Made by a program: the position numbers and the translations under genes
Notes under the pieces: model-generated
Told to the model about the DNA's origin: nothing
Database searches by the model: none
The model's input: only the letters and a program-made list of their open reading frames with translations
NCBI RefSeq assembly: GCF_000143415.4
Contig: NW_003314368.1
Span: 206,792 to 270,791, forward strand
DNA: 64,000 nucleotides
Source of the DNA: Selaginella moellendorffii
Lineage: Eukaryota > Streptophyta > Lycopodiopsida > Selaginellales > Selaginellaceae
Reading direction: 5' to 3'
Part shown: in pieces, positions 36,131 through 47,654 of the stretch
Layout of the letters: the number at the start of each line of letters is the position of its first letter
Position numbering within the stretch: the stretch's first letter is position 1

Positions 36131-38740
36131 TCATCGTTGTTCTTCCAAGGCAAGAACCTCCAAGTCACGTGCATGTAGCTTGTCCTCATTGCTAAACTGC
36201 ATCGCTACTGTGTATCGAAGTGAAAGTGAGAGTGATGGCACTTGGATCTCCACTAGAAGCACAGCCTCTGTCCCATAGACAAGGGAGAATGGGGTCGCGG
36301 AGATGGATGTCTTGAAGGACGTTCGAAAGGCCCACAATGCCGTAACCAAGTGTTTGTGCCAATGCCTTGGGTGATCCTCCACAAGCTTTGAGATGACCGT
36401 CTTCAATATTTTGTTGCTGGACTCCACTTGGCCATTGCACTCAGGATAATAGTTGCTGCTCTTCACATTCTTGACCTGCAGCCATTGGAGAAGATGTTGC
36501 ATCACTTGTCCAAGGAAGTCGCTGCCACGATCGGAAATCAAAACAGGAGGAACTCCAAATCGGCAAATGATGTACTCGTAGACAAACTTTGCTGTAGATT
36601 GTTGATCTGCCTGTCGTAGAGGGGTAGCCTCAACCCATTTTGTGAAATAGTCCATCACCACGATGATGTATCATTGTCCTTTTGAGCTTGGTGGGTTGAT
36701 CGGGCCGACGAAGTCAAGTCCCCACTGGAAAAAGGGACCCGGAGAAGTGATGATCTGGAAAGGAAGACATGGAACATGGCTCCAAGGGTTGAACCGTTGG
36801 CACTACTCACATGCCTTTGCATAGGCCAAGCTGTCCTAGTGAATCCGAGGCCAAAAGTAGCCATGGCGCAAGAGGAGCTGTGCTATGACCTGTCCCGAGA
36901 AATGCCCCGCACAAAAGTGGAAAGGGCGAAGGAGCTCAGGGACCTCGTGTTCCCCTACACACCGCAACAAAACTTCCTGAGAAGTCCTCCTATAAAGATG
37001 TCCATTGAGAAGGCAAAACCCCCGTGCTCGGATCTCCAATGCCTTTTATTGTACTAGTGAGGAATCTGCTGGGAACTAACCTGAATCCAGGTACACTACA
37101 ATGTCCTGTAATGCTGCTGGAACCACAAAGGAAGTAGCTTCAGCAACCAAGAACTCACTCAAATCCATCACACACTTCCACCGCATGTGAAAAGTTGGCT
37201 GGAACTCTTGGATGGTCACAATCCAAGATAAAGTACGAGGACTATGAACCAGTTGCTATAAAAGAAAGGTTAGCACATTAAAATAGACATGGAAATGGAT
37301 ACGAGCTCCAACGAGAAAGTGACGAAATCGCTCTAAGGTGTAAACAACAGCCATTGCTTCTTTTTCTGCATCCACGTACTTCTTCTCAGTCTCCTTGAAT
37401 GAATGGGAGGCATAGTATGTTGCATGTGGTGGCTTACCAGGCTGTGAGCATTGGCAAAGGCATACTCCAAAAGCCTCTGTACCCGTTGTGATGTAGATGT
37501 CAAAAGGAAGTCGTCACTCTGGTGGTTGGAGTACCGGGGTTGTGCGGAGTGATTGCTTCAGTGATTCAAAGGCTTGTTGCTGGGACTCACCCCAGGCAAA
37601 TGGAATGTTGTGTTGTAGCAGAGATATTAGAGGCTGTGAACGTACAGCATAGTTGTGGAGGAAACGGTGAAAGAAACCTGTTTGCCTGAGGAAGCTGCGA
37701 AGTTGCTTCAAGTTGGTTGGTGGGTTTCGGTCCAGAATCTCCTAAACTTTGGCTACCTGAGGTTTGATCCCATCCTGCGAGACATCAAAGCCTAGTAGCC
37801 GGCCTTCAGTCACCCCGAATTTACACTAAAACCTATGTTGTCGGCAGCGAGCGAAGATCTGTTCCAAGTGCACAAGGTGATCCTCAAAAGAGTCAAAGGT
37901 CATGCACAGATAATCCATATACACCCTCAAGGCACCTCCAATCAAATTGTGAAAGGCGTGGGTCATAAAGCGTTGAAAAGTACCTCCAGCATTACACAAG
38001 CCAAACAGGAGGACGTTGAAAGTGAAGACGCCCCAAGGTGTCTGGAAGGCCATAAGATCTTGATGATCTGGATGAATGAAGATCTGGTTGTACCTTGAAA
38101 AGCCATCCATGAAAGAGTAGTACCGGTGTCCAGCCATCTCATCCACAATCGCATCGATAAACGGAGTCGGAAAATGGTCTTTTGCAGTTGTCAGGTCTAG
38201 AAAGTCAATGCATAGGTGGAGTTTTCCATTTGCCTTGCATGCAGGGATGAGATTGGCCACCCACTCTGAGATCTCCAAAGGGTAAATAAAGCCGGTTGCC
38301 AAAAGTCACTCGATCTCCACATTCATCTCTGAGTGAGCTGTTGGGCTGAAATGCTGCATCTTTTGACGGACTTGTTTTGTTGACTCTGAAAGCATAATAT
38401 TGTGCATGATTGTGTCCATGGGAACTCCTAGAAGCTGGCTGTAGTCCCAAGCAAACACATCCTTGAAACAGTGAAGGAGAGCCAAGAGCTTCGCTACATT
38501 TGTTGAAGCAAGTGATGTGGCAATACAGACCAGGTCCTTGTCATTGCCTAGGAAAACAGCATGAACCCTGGAGTCTGGAGAAACCTTGGGCTCATGGGGC
38601 TCATCTATCTCAGATTCCTCCCTGACCTTGGAAACCAAAGAGCAGGGAGTGCCTTTTGCCTCTCGCATCATGGTGATTGCTTGATGTAATAACTTGTTTG
38701 CCCAAAAGTTTTCTTCACAAGGGACACTTTGAAAAGTCAC
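36131..38740 (-). pseudogene. Tat/Athila-like Ty3 pol, degenerate
   Basis: On the minus strand the order is: pre-RT segment with FKDVFAWDYSQLLGVPMD (38306-38740); RT (37826-38302, LHLCIDFLDLTTAKDHFP and FGLCNAGGTFQRFM) with the catalytic box changed to YMDY; RT/RNase H connection (37514-37711); integrase zinc-region remnants (36655-37039); and integrase core (36131-36661) with MDYFTKWVEATPL, ISDRGSDF and NGQVESSNK, which supply the three acidic residues. The YGTEAVLLVEI motif is typical of the Tat/Athila plant lineage. Frames change several times and one RT catalytic aspartate is lost, so it is dead. Confidence 0.82.
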
Positions 38741-40357
38741 CTAACACTACTTCCAGTAAGCTTGAAACCATGTGATGTAGTCAAGAACAGACTCATAAGC
38801 ACCCTACCGGAACATAAAGGGGTCTATAAGTAGCTGGTTTTTCTTCAACGAAGCATTCTTTGAAAGAAGCAAGTAGTGTCTAGAAGTTTGTCCGGTCCTT
38901 TGGGAGGAGAGAATCTGCCTAAGTTGCTATTTTTCCTTCGAGAGACTGCAAGAAGTCACGGCACATACAATCATCAACGATGATCATGTTTGTGGTGCAG
39001 TAGTAATCAAAGTGACTGATATGCGATGTTGGAGAGACTATTCCAACACCTGAGAAGGTTGGCAGATCACTCCCCTTCTACAAAACATGGAGTTGAGGTC
39101 GAGCTAAAGGTGGCTGCACCATAGCTCGTAGATCTAAGTCACTAGAATCTGCCGAGGATGAAGAGGACTCGGCTTGAGAAGGTATAGTGTCGTACCTAAG
39201 CTGCCTTTGGATATTAGAAAGTTTACTTCGTACCTTAGGGCCTTGAGGTATGGTAAAAGGGTGCCAGTTTGTAGTACATCTAGTTTGCACCGGCATCAAA
39301 TAAATGCCCGGTCAAGGCAACTGGGTTGACAGGAGCAAGAAGACTGTAGGCTAGTGCTCAAGTTGCACAAAGTTGCCCAAAATGCTTGTGATGAAGAGAA
39401 ATAAGGGTTGAAATGGAAGGAGATGTAGGCCTCAAGCACATGTAACCATTGACCTGTAGGGTAACTGCCGAAGTAGCCGCTGGAGTAGCCACTAGAGTAG
39501 CCAGTAACCGGTAACCAGTAACTAGTAACAAGTAACTAGGGACTTGTAACTAGTAACCACCTACTCTCACTCCTACTCCTGTGCATGCTCCAACACCAAC
39601 TCCTATCTCTGTGCCTATTCCTATTGTCCTTGTTCCTACCCAACTCTTATTCCTGCTCTTCCTGTCCCTATTCCTACACCAACCTATTCCTTGAAGATTG
39701 CTTCGTTCCCAAGGAACCCCCAACAATGTTTGGCCCAAAAAAGAAAAATGAGTCCTTTAATTTCGATCCTTCCCTATTTTGACTGTTGGTGGGCTTGTTG
39801 GAAAGAGCTCAGCCCTATCTACCCTCTATCACAGGAATTTCGGAAGAAACTGCCTCAATATTCCCCAAAATCCAAGAAGAGGTAGCCCAGAATGCCAATA
39901 TTGTGGAAAAACATGTGCATGTTTCTGATGTAGATCGATAATAAGGCGTTGTTGGTATTTTCAAAAAGCTTAGGACCAAGAGCACCTCTAGAAACAAATG
40001 GCACCCAAAACTAAGCCCGGAGGAGCATGAATTCCTACTACAAAGATGACCCAATCGAGCCAGAGAAGAAAATCCTCTTGCATGCCGCCAATTTGGCCAA
40101 ATTTAGCGCTAAGAATCACCACTACTTGTAGATCTAGGCCAGATCTACAAGCTCAAATGCACTACTTTGAGAAATTGGGCTGAGGATCTAGGCGAGAAAG
40201 TGAAAACCCTAAATTGTTCTTCAAACCCAAGCCAAGAAATGTTGTATCTTTTCAAATACTGCACGGCTTGATGAGCGTTATACTTTGTTGGAAAGAGGAG
40301 CTCCAAACCTTTCTAACACGCCCAAGATCAAACAAAACCACCACAAAACAAACAAAT
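38741..40357 (-). repeat. 5' part of the Tat-like element and its flank
   Basis: It contains a weak coding remnant (39078-39299, serine-rich) that may belong to gag or protease. The second copy of the ACCGGTAACCAGTAACTAG block lies at about 39440-39610. Beyond 39700 the sequence is non-coding, up to the left inverted repeat at 40358. Neither the LTR end nor a target duplication could be identified. Confidence 0.45.
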
Positions 40358-40379
40358 GCTCTATTTCGTTAAAGTGGGA
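40358..40379 (+). repeat. Left terminal inverted repeat
   Basis: 22 bp identical to the complement of 54076-54097. A looser AAAATGGGAC echo of its AAAGTGGGAT end follows 14 bp further in. Confidence 0.75.
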
Positions 40380-40895
40380 TTTATTCAGTAAAATGGGACT
40401 AGGTACAAATTTTCAAGTATTTGAAAATGACGTGAAATTATATGTTTTTTGTCCAGGGGCTAGACATATCTGGGGCATGGTGACTAGCGCAGTGACTTTG
40501 TGTCCAGACTGAGTCCATCTGGTTGTATAATAAATCTCATTGTCAAGGTGAATAAGCCAAATCTGAAGCTAAAGAAGAGCGATGGCATGCGCGCACACAC
40601 TATTTGTTTGTTCATTGAGCGTGTGGTGAGCTTTCCAAGATGAACGTCATTCCTATTAGCCAGACATATAACTTAATGGTGAGAACATTTAGATATTATT
40701 CAATGTTATCTTTTTCTAACGAATCTAATTGTGAAGGTGTAGCAAGAGGCATTGCTAGTCTGGAGAAGTCATTTAACTCATTTGACCCTTAGTGTATTTT
40801 CATGAAACTAAATAACATTCATATTATTAAGGAATTTCTCTAGTACCTTTTTTTTATGACATAGAGGCTTGCATTTCTTTCAAAGGTGATTTAGT

Positions 40896-40920
40896 AAAAG
40901 GCCTGAGGGCACATGCCATT
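40896..40920. repeat. Palindrome copy (degenerate)
   Basis: Left arm AAAGGCCTG, right arm ACATGCCATT; outermost copy on the left side of the element. Confidence 0.55.
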
Positions 40921-40985
40921 CTATTTCTCAGACCAGTATTAAGATATACTAGTGCAAAGGGAAAAAGGTATTTGGTGATCAAGTA

Positions 40986-41009
40986 AATGGCATGAGGGCA
41001 CACGCCATT
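40986..41009. repeat. Palindrome copy after the small minus ORF
   Basis: Arms AATGGCATG and CACGCCATT around AGGGCA. It begins 7 bp beyond the TAG at 41016-41018 of the minus-strand ORF, so its transcript would form a hairpin right after the stop. Confidence 0.8.
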
Positions 41010-41015
41010 ATAAGC

Positions 41016-41273
41016 CTAAGCGCTAGTGGACACCTCCTTTTTGGTACTCTCAGCGGTACTATCATCCTTCTCCGGGTCAGTTGTTTTGCTTTGGATTGTT
41101 GTCTCTGACGTTACTGGGGCGTTCTCGATAGTTGTTAATGTTGCCGTTTGTTCAGAAAAATGATCACCTGGAGTATAGTACGGGGAGTTTGGAAGACTTA
41201 TATATTCTACATCTTCACCTATCTCCTTCTCCGTCTCCTTTTCTGCCTCACTTACAGATTTTGTGCTTGCCAT
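41016..41273 (-). CDS. Small acidic ORF at the 3' end of the transposase-like gene
   Basis: An 85-residue frame from an ATG at 41273 (MASTKSVSEAEKETEKEIG), rich in Ser, Thr, Glu and Lys, with no known motif and likely disordered. It may be a last exon of the neighbouring minus gene: a 3' splice site lies at about 41290 (TATTTTAG), and the upstream exon ends CAAG/GTGAGA at 42001. However, the phases do not match directly, so another exon or a separate small gene is possible. A palindrome copy follows the stop. Confidence 0.4.
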   Translation of the reverse strand: MASTKSVSEAEKETEKEIGEDVEYISLPNSPYYTPGDHFSEQTATLTTIENAPVTSETTIQSKTTDPEKDDSTAESTKKEVSTSA

Positions 41274-41375
41274 GAGAACGCTCTTCACCCTAAAATATGG
41301 AGTTCGTTGTGTTATAAAAGGAAACCAACACACATGCTGCAAGGGAATGATGGTACATAAAGCACGTAAGCCCAC

Positions 41376-41417
41376 AATATGGGTTTATGTGCCATTAATA
41401 TGGGCCACATGCCATAT
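41376..41417. repeat. Two overlapping degenerate palindrome copies
   Basis: AATATGGG...GTGCCATT followed by AATATGGGCCACATGCCATATT. Confidence 0.5.
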
Positions 41418-41584
41418 TATTAGATTTATGCACGTGTGATTGGTAAATGCATATGTCACATCATCTTTGTTTTACCTCACACACTATATCAGGCCTAATG
41501 AACCATATCACATGTGCGCACATGCTATATATATGGAGAAGTATTATGCAAGGATAGAAAAATTCAATGCATGATTGTGGAGAG

Positions 41585-41607
41585 CAATGGCATTAAGCCA
41601 CATGCTA
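41585..41607. repeat. Palindrome copy (degenerate)
   Basis: AATGGCATTAAGCCACATGC; the right arm has lost the final CCATT. Confidence 0.5.
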
Positions 41608-41745
41608 AATAACATTTTAGAGAAAGAATTAAAATAAAAACATGCAAACAGTACTGAGTGGACCAAGACTTAGAAGTGCACAATTGAATGAGGTATTTCT
41701 AATAAATATTTCACTCACCTCATATAAAAATGGCTACCACTCTCA

Positions 41746-41769
41746 AATGGCGTATCGCCTCATGCCATC
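41746..41769. repeat. Palindrome copy in a minus-gene intron or 3' region
   Basis: Arms AATGGCGTA and TCATGCCAT. Confidence 0.65.
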
Positions 41770-41891
41770 ACCTCGCAATTTGTTATAACAATCCGATGAA
41801 TTCATATTCGGCTTGTTCACCTTGAACTTTAAGTAAGATTTGCTAGAACAACTAAGAATTTATACTTGTTATTTGTATCATCTCACCTAGG

Positions 41892-41914
41892 AATGGCGTA
41901 AGGCCACATGCCAT
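41892..41914. repeat. Palindrome copy in a minus-gene intron or 3' region
   Basis: Arms AATGGCGTA and ACATGCCAT around AGGCC. Confidence 0.7.
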
Positions 41915-43233
41915 CACGCCTCCTCTGATTCAGATTCGGATTGTTCATCTTGAAATAAAATACATTAGAAACTTAGTAAAGGAATATTAATGAATCTCAC
42001 CTTGAACCCGGGTTATGAATGCTCTTGCTGCATCTCTTGCATGGTCTGGCAAGGTGATGGTGGCACTCTGCTTCCGCATCCAACCATGCACAACATTATC
42101 CACCGATATGCTCATGCTGGGATCCCTTGGATTTAGCACCCATCTCTTTTCTAGGCAATCCTTCGTATATCCAGAACTTGGCTTGAACCACTCCACAGTT
42201 ACATTGAAGGAGTTAGTTTCCACGTCCTCCTCTGCATCAGTGATGCAGTGCCCCACCCATATTATTTGTTTTTTATTACTGGGTCTGACAAGCATGACCA
42301 TTCCTTTGCAGACCTGTACTGGATTGAATGCTGAATCCGGCTTCTTGTTCCTCGGCCCACAATAGTGATCCTCAACATCGTTATCTGTCACTGCATTTCT
42401 AGAGGACATTGTTCTGCTACTATCTGGTGCTCTGGGTTCTGGCTAAAAGGACTCTTCCAATTCTTCATATACAACCGGCCCATTTTGGATAGCAAATATA
42501 ATCTTCTCCCAGTATTCGAGCAAAGGCTTGCACCTCTTAAAATAGGATTCTCCACCAAACACCAACCCCCTCTTCCAGAAGGCAATATGCTGTCTAATCT
42601 CGGCCACTATACTTTCCTGGTCTTTGAGTCCATCCGGGTGCATCGGCCGTGGGGAACCCTGAGGAATCATAGGTTCCCCAGTTATGGGATCTCTCTTGAA
42701 GAGTTCAATGCCGTCCACTGGCAGCCACACTGTGTCCCATTTTCTCATCTTGTACCTCATCACTGGAGCACCGTCACGCATGCTGAAATGAAACTGAAGA
42801 GGCTTGGAGTGGCCAATCAGCGTTTCGGATCCGTCCCTGATGTAGCCTCTTACAAACCCCTTAAAGTCTGGAACCTTTGTTACAAGTGCAGCTTCAATAG
42901 TGCCTTTGATGCAATTTTGGAATTCATCATAGAGTTGTGGGAGGGTGAGGACATTGGATCGCCGGAGGGACTCTGCCAAGTGACTGAACATGGCATCGAC
43001 GTCTTCATGAGTGTGCCCAACCATGAGAAAGCCAAGTGTAACCGTTTCAAATATGCCTTTGGCAACAAGCATCGCCAAGTACGCGAAGACGTACATGTTT
43101 TTGTTCTCACTGCCAGTATTGTCTGTTTGGAGTAGAAGATGGGGTGGAAGGCCACATTGGCCACAAGAACTTCCTTGAGATTCTGCTTCGTTTGGATGAG
43201 GCTGTGCATTCACCGGGTGACTAGCCTCGTCGG

Positions 43234-43255
43234 AATGGCATGAGGCTCACGTGAT
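43234..43255. repeat. Palindrome copy inside the transposase-gene intron
   Basis: Arms AATGGCATG and CACGTGAT. Confidence 0.65.
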
Positions 43256-43290
43256 AACCCTACAATCTGAAGGCCAACATATTCACTGGG

Positions 43291-43312
43291 ATGGCATGGG
43301 GCCCCACGCGAT
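43291..43312. repeat. Second palindrome copy in the same intron
   Basis: ATGGCATGGGGCCCCACGCG; the centre TGGGGCCCCA is a perfect palindrome. Confidence 0.7.
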
Positions 43313-44899
43313 ACTACAAGCCTTCGCTCCTCCTCTAGCTGAACCCTGTATGGGGTTCGATTGACAAGGGCCTTATGCAAGGGTTGGCCGTTCAGCTCAG
43401 TCTGCGCACTTTGCAGAGACGTGTGCGCAGATGTGTTTTGCTAGGGACGCAATCATCATGTTTGCACCCCCGCCACCCCATAGAGGTACAAAGAAGTTCC
43501 CATAGTTCTGGGCACCATGCCCATGAGCGATTATGCCAAACAGAGACACAGGCAGCTGCATGGATGAAGAGATTGCCTTGGGGGCAGGATTGAGTCAAGG
43601 TAAGCACATCTTTTTCTGGTCCATTTTGTCATGGATGATGCAGAGGTAAGAGTCAGGTCTCTCCATGGAGAGAATCCTGTTATGATAATATGCAGTTCTG
43701 CAGCTTCTCTGCTCGATGTTGTGGTCGAGCCGCCTTCTAACCAACGTCTCTCGCTCTTGAGCGATGCAAGAATTCTTCGACAAAGCCATTTTGATAGCAG
43801 TGCACTCGTCACACTTTGAAAAGCTGGAGTACTTTCCTATACTCACATCCCTGAACCTGTTGCTCCACAATCTACTAAATCTAGATTGGCTCAACTTCCT
43901 GTAGCCATTACTCTAGAGTTCCCGATTCACATCTTCCAATATGGCCCCCTTGGTATACATGGAAGGGAGAACTCGTTGGGTGTCTCGAGTTCCATCTTCC
44001 AAGAGGTGGGTTTTATGTGGTTGCTGCTCGCTATATGTCTCGACAAACCTCTTGAAGATTGCCTCTCCATATACAACATGACCCCTGGTTTTGTGAGTAC
44101 CGTCGTTCCCATGGACTGCCTGTTGAACCCTTTGTTCCTCAAACTCAGTTTTGATTCTGTAGAATGTGGTTCGAGGGACTCCATAAATGATTCTCTATGC
44201 CTTCATGCAGACCAAACCCCTCTGGAAGACCATGCCCCCCACCTGATGTTCTGAAGCATCAACAGATGACCGTAATGCCTCATACACAAAATTGCGAGCT
44301 GCCTTCCAGGACAATGTCTTGTATCTTGCTCTCTCCTCTTCAATAGCATCCCAATCAGCATGTTGACAGCACCTCCTTTTGCAACAAGCAACTATCGAGA
44401 CCATTCGAACCTCCATCGCCATTTTCTGCCTTTTCAGTTCGTTGCTCAGATCCCTTTGGCTGCGCTTTAGGAAGGTGTACTTTCTTTTCCCATGAAGAGA
44501 TGTTCTGTCATCAGTTGTAGTGGTGTTTGATTGTGAATCCTTCACATTCTCAAATACTAAGTGCCTCAATTTCCACCGCACAATGCTTCCAATAGTCAGA
44601 TTGTTTTCTTCTGTGTCAACAACCTCTAAAATCGCAACTCCAATATCATCCCAGCCCAATTCTTGATTAGCAACTGCATCTCTTGGATCGACAACTGTGG
44701 TTAAACCCTTAGCTACCACCTCCCCCTCGGGGTTGTTTAGAAACACCTTTGCCTGAATCCATGTAGTACGGTTCTTAAGATCCACGGAGGGAACATGCGT
44801 CGCACTTGTGGAGGCCATTCTGAAAGTGCAGAAAAGAAGTTAAGACCATACAAAAAATGATTGGAGAATGGCCTAAATCATAACATACCAAACAACCTC

Positions 44900-44923
44900 A
44901 ATAGCATGAGACTACATGCCATT
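44900..44923. repeat. Palindrome copy
   Basis: Arms AATAGCATG and CATGCCATT, about 80 bp upstream of the transposase-gene ATG. Confidence 0.7.
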
Positions 44924-44969
44924 ATTCAAACATGCTATTGACACCCACGTGAAATTTCACATTCACAAA

Positions 44970-45029
44970 ATTGGCATGAGCCCTCATGCCATTAGTGGTA
45001 CCACTAATGGCATGAGGACTCATGCCATT
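44970..45029. repeat. 60-bp near-perfect palindrome made of two palindrome copies
   Basis: Two copies (44970-44993 and 45006-45029) are joined by the perfect 12-bp palindrome AGTGGTACCACT. Folded about the central GTAC, 28 of 30 base pairs match and there is no spacer. Confidence 0.9.
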
Positions 45030-45067
45030 TTTGAACATGCGCAATTTCTCGTGTTGTCTCGTCCCAT

Positions 45068-45090
45068 GATGGCATGAGGCATCATGCCCT
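45068..45090. repeat. Palindrome copy
   Basis: GATGGCATGAGGCATCATGC; arms GATGGCATG and CATGCCCT. Confidence 0.65.
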
Positions 45091-45179
45091 TTCGCAATGT
45101 GGTCCTAATGGTGAACATACCATGAAGGCCATTCGCCGAACATTTTAAGGAAGCGCTAGCCACATCTACGACAGTACCT

Positions 45180-45320
45180 CACGCAACACCGCAAGTACTC
45201 GTAGTGTCGCTCGCGACACCGCAACTGCTCGTAGCGCTGCTCGCACAAACTGCCACTCGCATAAACTGCCGCTCGCAATGGCGCTCGCAATGCCGCAACC
45301 GCTCGTAGACGCATAAACCA
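45180..45320. repeat. CpG-rich GCTCGCA degenerate array
   Basis: Many spaced GCTCGCA/GCTCGTA heptamers with CCGC interruptions. The high CpG content contrasts with the CpG-poor flanks. Minus-strand frames across it are repeat artefacts. Confidence 0.6.
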
Positions 45321-45434
45321 CAGCTCACAACGCCGCTTACACAAGCAGCGCTCACTGCGCTCAGTGGAACCAAGAACACGGCACACAAAAATGATAGACC
45401 TAGGAATGAGTTCGAGAATTAAAAAATAACACAC

Positions 45435-45634
45435 GCTTGAACGTCACATCAAATCCTCTAACAAACCAGATCTTATGATTCCTCTGACAAATTTCAAACT
45501 GAGTAGCTTCTAGACTTTGCTATCGGAGGTTGAACTTTGTCACATCATGTCCTTGCCTCAATCCAGCTGTGCCATGTCAGTGATTCGAACTTTGCCATGC
45601 CATGTCAGCGATCCGCGCCAAGATTATTCGCCGT
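45435..45634. repeat. Central duplication, unit A1
   Basis: About 200 bp from GCTTGAACGTCACATC to AAGATTATTCGCCGT, repeated at 46699-46898 with few differences. Confidence 0.85.
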
Positions 45635-45670
45635 ATAAAGGAATAATTATGCTGTGTGTGTACGTCCATT

Positions 45671-45697
45671 TATGGCAATATAAGGCCACACGCCATT
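45671..45697. repeat. Palindrome copy (degenerate)
   Basis: TATGGCAATATAAGG with right arm CCACACGCCATT. Confidence 0.5.
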
Positions 45698-45746
45698 CAA
45701 AGAATAATGCTAGTCGAGCATTTTTTGGTGGATTTTTGGGTTCAAA

Positions 45747-45768
45747 ATTGCATGAGCCCACACGCTAT
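45747..45768. repeat. Palindrome copy (shortened)
   Basis: ATTGCATGAGCCCACACGC; it recurs at 46682 as part of the central duplication. Confidence 0.5.
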
Positions 45769-46033
45769 AAAGTTTACCTATACCAAAAATAGAAACAGCT
45801 TTATTTACTTGGGAATTTAAGTGGTTGAGGCATTTTTAAACTTACAAACACATGCCCTACTTACATTCCTTTGGTTGCTTAAAATTCAAAAATATTATAA
45901 ACCTTTCTTTTTGCATTTTCAATGTTTTCAATTATGGTTTTTGATTTTCGCAGGACCAGCCTAGTAATCTATTTGCATCCCGTCATGTTTATAGCTAGCT
46001 TTCGTTTGTCCCCTTCGCTAGCCTGAGATACAT

Positions 46034-46501
46034 CTGCTCGGCATCTGCCTCTTACAACATTTGCCCAGAAAGGGCATCTTTCTTCACGCAGCATTTGCCA
46101 CATGTTTAGGGTTTAGGGTTTAGGATTTAGCAATTCAGTAGCTTGATAAACATGCAAATACAGAACTTGATGCAAAATCCTTTGATATGTCACAATGCCC
46201 CTAGGACCATAAACACATTTCAATAGAGAGGGTCCTTTCATTTTATAACTCCTTACGTAGATCTTGGTGAAACCAGAGTTAGTGAAATTAGTTTCTTATG
46301 ATCCCGCATCTGATTGTGATGTCCCTTTGCAATGTCGATGGAAAGGTCAATGCACACCAAACTGTAAAATCTTGGAGCAAAATAACTGTCAGATCTATGG
46401 CAAATGCCCCTAAAACATTGTAAGGCTCGTGTGGTCTCATGTGGTGTCCGATCGAGATGCTTCTTTGTAGGGTCATCAAGAAAGACATTGTATACCATTC
46501 T
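46034..46501. repeat. Central duplication, unit A2
   Basis: From CTGCTCGGCATCTGCC to ATTGTATACCATTC, repeated at 46903-47352. It includes the (TTTAGGG)n run at 46104-46123, reduced in the second unit. Confidence 0.85.
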
Positions 46502-46602
46502 GTAAAATCTAGTTGCGATATAACGGTTGGATCTCCAGAAAACTCAAGAAAATCTCACGCGTGTCAGAATATTCTAGGAATATACTCCTATGTGCCCCTG
46601 AA

Positions 46603-46626
46603 AATGGCATGCGGCCCCACGCCATT
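46603..46626. repeat. Palindrome copy
   Basis: Arms AATGGCATG and CACGCCATT around CGGCCC. Confidence 0.8.
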
Positions 46627-46681
46627 CAAGAGATAACGCCAGATGACGCCGAGCATTTTTTGGGCATTTTTTGGGATCAAA

Positions 46682-46701
46682 ATTGCATGAGCCCACATGC
46701 T
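46682..46701. repeat. Palindrome copy (shortened)
   Basis: ATTGCATGAGCCCACATGCT; it overlaps the start of unit B1. Confidence 0.5.
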
Positions 46702-47352
46702 TGAACGTCACATCAAATCCTCTGACAAACCAGATCTTATAATTCCTCTGACAAATTTCAAACTGAGTAGCTTCTAGACTTTGCTGTCGGACGTTGAACT
46801 TTGTCACATCATGTCCTTGCCTCGATCCAGCTGTGCCATGTCAGTGATTCGAACTTTGCCATGCCATGTCAGCGATCCGCGCCAAGATTATTCGCCGTGT
46901 AACTGCTCGGCATCTGCCTCTTACAGTATTTGCCCAAAAAGGGCATCTTTCTTCACGCAGCATTTACCACATGTTTAGAGTTTAGGGTTTAGCAATTCAG
47001 TAACTTGATAAACATGCAAATACAGAACTTGATGCAAAATCCTTTGATATGTCAGGACCATAAACACATTTCAATAGAGAGGGTCCTTTCATTTCATAAC
47101 TCCTTACGCAGATCTTGGTGAAACGAGAGTTAGTAAAGTTGGTTTCTTGTGATCCCGCATCTGATTGTGATGTCCCTTTGCAGTGTCAATGGAAAGGTCA
47201 ATGCACACCAAACTGTAGAATCTTGGAGCAAAATAAAGGTCGGATCTATGGCAAATGCCCCTGAAACATTGTAAGGCTCGTGTGGTCTCATGTGGTGTCC
47301 GATCGAGATGCTTCTTTGCAGGGTCATCAAGAAGGACATTGTATACCATTCT
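46699..47352. repeat. Central duplication, units B1+B2
   Basis: B1 (46699-46898) and B2 (46903-47352) are directly joined here, whereas A1 and A2 are separated by about 400 bp. The extra piece was therefore either gained in A or lost in B. Confidence 0.85.
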
Positions 47353-47654
47353 TTATTTAGTTGAATATCTGGCATTTTTGGAAATACAAGATGCTTTGGA
47401 ATATCCAATCATGCATGGTATAAATATAGCGAGGGTATTAAATGATATCCCAATCATGATCTTTCTTTTGGATTTCGCGTGCATGCAGTCCGAGGAATGA
47501 TGACGTTGCGGATTTCTTTTGGATTTCACGTGCATGCATCCGCGCGGCAATCCAGAAATTAATGGTGGCGCCCAAGTTTGAGGAATGATGATGTTGTGGG
47601 ATTACCAACCGTCGTGACATTTCGCGCGTGTGAGGTTAGGTTTTGCATTTTGCT

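Larger units (their letters stand above)
41988..44818 (-). pseudogene. Transposase-like protein (DUF7869-type), broken
   Basis: From the ATG at 44818 (MASTSATHVPSVDLK) one frame continues to about 43382, resumes after an intron (about 43380-43204, 3' site ATGCACAG), and runs to a CAAG/GTGAGA donor at 42001. In order: an N-terminal domain; a basic helix; FSKCDECTAIK (near 43800) and LCIIHDKMDQKK (near 43620); GIIAHGHGAQNYGNFFVP (near 43530); LLLQTDNTGSENKN (near 43120); and LGFLMVGHTHEDVDAMFS (near 43010). This order matches eukaryotic mobile-element-like proteins labelled DUF7869 (label from memory). Breaks: TAG at 44195-44197, 43913-43915 and 42443-42445, TGA at 43595-43597 and 43397-43399, and a likely frameshift near 43150. 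Each stop fits a C-to-T change of CAG or CGA. Proposed role: mobilisation of the block. Confidence 0.75.
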
